Source of the DNA: Acinetobacter sp. S54
Lineage (GTDB): Bacteria > Pseudomonadota > Gammaproteobacteria > Pseudomonadales > Moraxellaceae
Length of the DNA: 64,000 nucleotides
NCBI RefSeq assembly: GCF_016624945.1
Contig: NZ_JACVUI010000003.1
Location: forward strand, 62,001 to 126,000
Direction: 5' to 3'
In this document: positions 63,508-64,000 of the stretch, one piece after another
Layout: every line of letters begins with the position of its first letter
Numbering within the stretch: position 1 is the first letter of the stretch
Notes under the pieces: model-generated
What the model saw: the letters and a program-made list of their open reading frames with translations, nothing else
Database searches by the model: none
What the model was told of the DNA's origin: nothing
Program-made: the position numbers and the translations under genes

Positions 63508-64000
63508 TTATTCTGGATCTGTCGCTGAATAAAATTTCACTCCAAGTTTAATCCGATCTCGACCTTGACTCGTACGCCAGCGATTACTGTCACGCAAAGA
63601 ATAGACACAGCCGCAATATTCCTGTTGATAAAACTCTTCACGTTTACTGATTTCGAGCATGCGAGTCGCACCGCCATTTTTGCGCCAGTTATAATCCCAG
63701 TACTCTACATCTGGATAATGCGATGCTGCACGTGTTCCACAGTCATTAATTTGTTGCATATTTTTCCAGCGTGAAATACCTAAAGAACTGCTAAATACTT
63801 TAAAACCATGTTCATGAGCATAAAGTGCTGCACGTTCAAAACGCATATCAAAACACATGGTACAACGAATACCTTTCTCTGGTTCATTCTCCATGCCTTT
63901 AGCACGTTCAAACCAATGATCTGTATCATAGTCACAATCAATAAAAGGAATATTATGTTTCTCGGCAAAACGAATATTTTCTTCCTTACGAATTAAATAT
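63508..64000 (-). CDS. queH: Epoxyqueuosine reductase QueH (5' truncated by window)
   Basis: The C-terminal ~164 residues of QueH, the non-orthologous replacement of QueG that reduces epoxyqueuosine to queuosine in tRNA. The reading frame stays open upstream of the ATG at 63894 to the window edge (for example [17 protein letters not shown]), so that ATG is internal. Visible landmarks are RCTMCFDMR and EYCGCVYSL, the second Cys-rich pair; the N-terminal Cys pair must lie beyond the window. Together with queC and queE it indicates a complete late queuosine route. Confidence 0.93.
   Translation of the reverse strand, partial: YLIRKEENIRFAEKHNIPFIDCDYDTDHWFERAKGMENEPEKGIRCTMCFDMRFERAALYAHEHGFKVFSSSLGISRWKNMQQINDCGTRAASHYPDVEYWDYNWRKNGGATRMLEISKREEFYQQEYCGCVYSLRDSNRWRTSQGRDRIKLGVKFYSATDPE

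Noticed and set aside
63780..63968. Small ORF beside queH on the minus strand
   Set aside because: It is a shadow frame of the queH coding sequence.
1..64000. CRISPR array, tRNA, rRNA or prophage genes
   Set aside because: No spaced direct repeats, tRNA-like T-loop patterns in intergenic DNA, or phage proteins were seen on reading.

Overview
The window reads as a chromosomal segment of an Acinetobacter species. It is AT-rich, its third outer-membrane protein is a near-textbook CarO (a family known from Acinetobacter), and the gene families (PcaU/PobR-type IclR regulator, AAHS transporters, NadM, EpmB/EF-P) fit that genus. I see no rRNA, tRNA, insertion sequence, prophage or CRISPR array. Both edges cut genes: pqiB on the left, queH on the right.

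Layout. 0-1.9 kb: end of pqiB plus the lipoprotein gene pqiC. 1.9-14.7 kb: an acyclic terpene utilization (atu) locus, with atuR facing atuABCDEF. A separate acyl-CoA dehydrogenase gene at 2.5 kb carries the same palindromic operator as the two in the atuR-atuA gap, so I group it in the AtuR regulon. Two hypothetical genes lie between. 15-26 kb: housekeeping genes: purL, an untracked 38-codon membrane-peptide ORF, a NIF3-like protein, nitroreductase, enoyl-CoA hydratase, nadM, yceI, a Bcp-type peroxiredoxin, a secreted Cys-containing protein, queC, queE and dapD. 26-32.7 kb: carO, then epmB leading a three-gene leftward unit with a PilZ-domain protein and a degenerate EAL (FimX-like) protein, with efp divergent. 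32.9-37.3 kb: cstA-ybdD and a MoxR/DUF58 pair. 37.6-41.9 kb: a predicted sigma-54 promoter and a structured leader ahead of an NMT1/THI5-like ABC transporter and an 8-oxoguanine deaminase-like amidohydrolase. This looks like a nitrogen-regulated purine scavenging operon, and the leader is a candidate xanthine/urate riboswitch.

42-63.4 kb is catabolic accessory territory. Two IclR-type regulators, two AAHS major facilitator transporters, an OprB-type porin, three related FAD-dependent dehydrogenases, two NIPSNAP proteins, a shikimate dehydrogenase-like enzyme, two TIM-barrel isomerase/dehydratase-type proteins, a Gfo/Idh/MocA oxidoreductase, an aldo/keto reductase and an SDR are packed together. 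A near-identical 15-bp palindrome (TGGAACAGYGTTCCA) sits at the IclR/MFS divergent promoter (52.88 kb) and again 10.5 kb away, upstream of the TIM-barrel/Gfo-Idh operon (63.43 kb). It ties the two arms into one probable regulon. The substrate is not identifiable from sequence; a hydroaromatic or cyclic polyol-type carboxylic acid is my best inference. This two-arm FAD dehydrogenase/NIPSNAP system is the strongest candidate for an undescribed pathway. A TetR/MFS pair with tandem palindromic operators is embedded in the region and may be unrelated.
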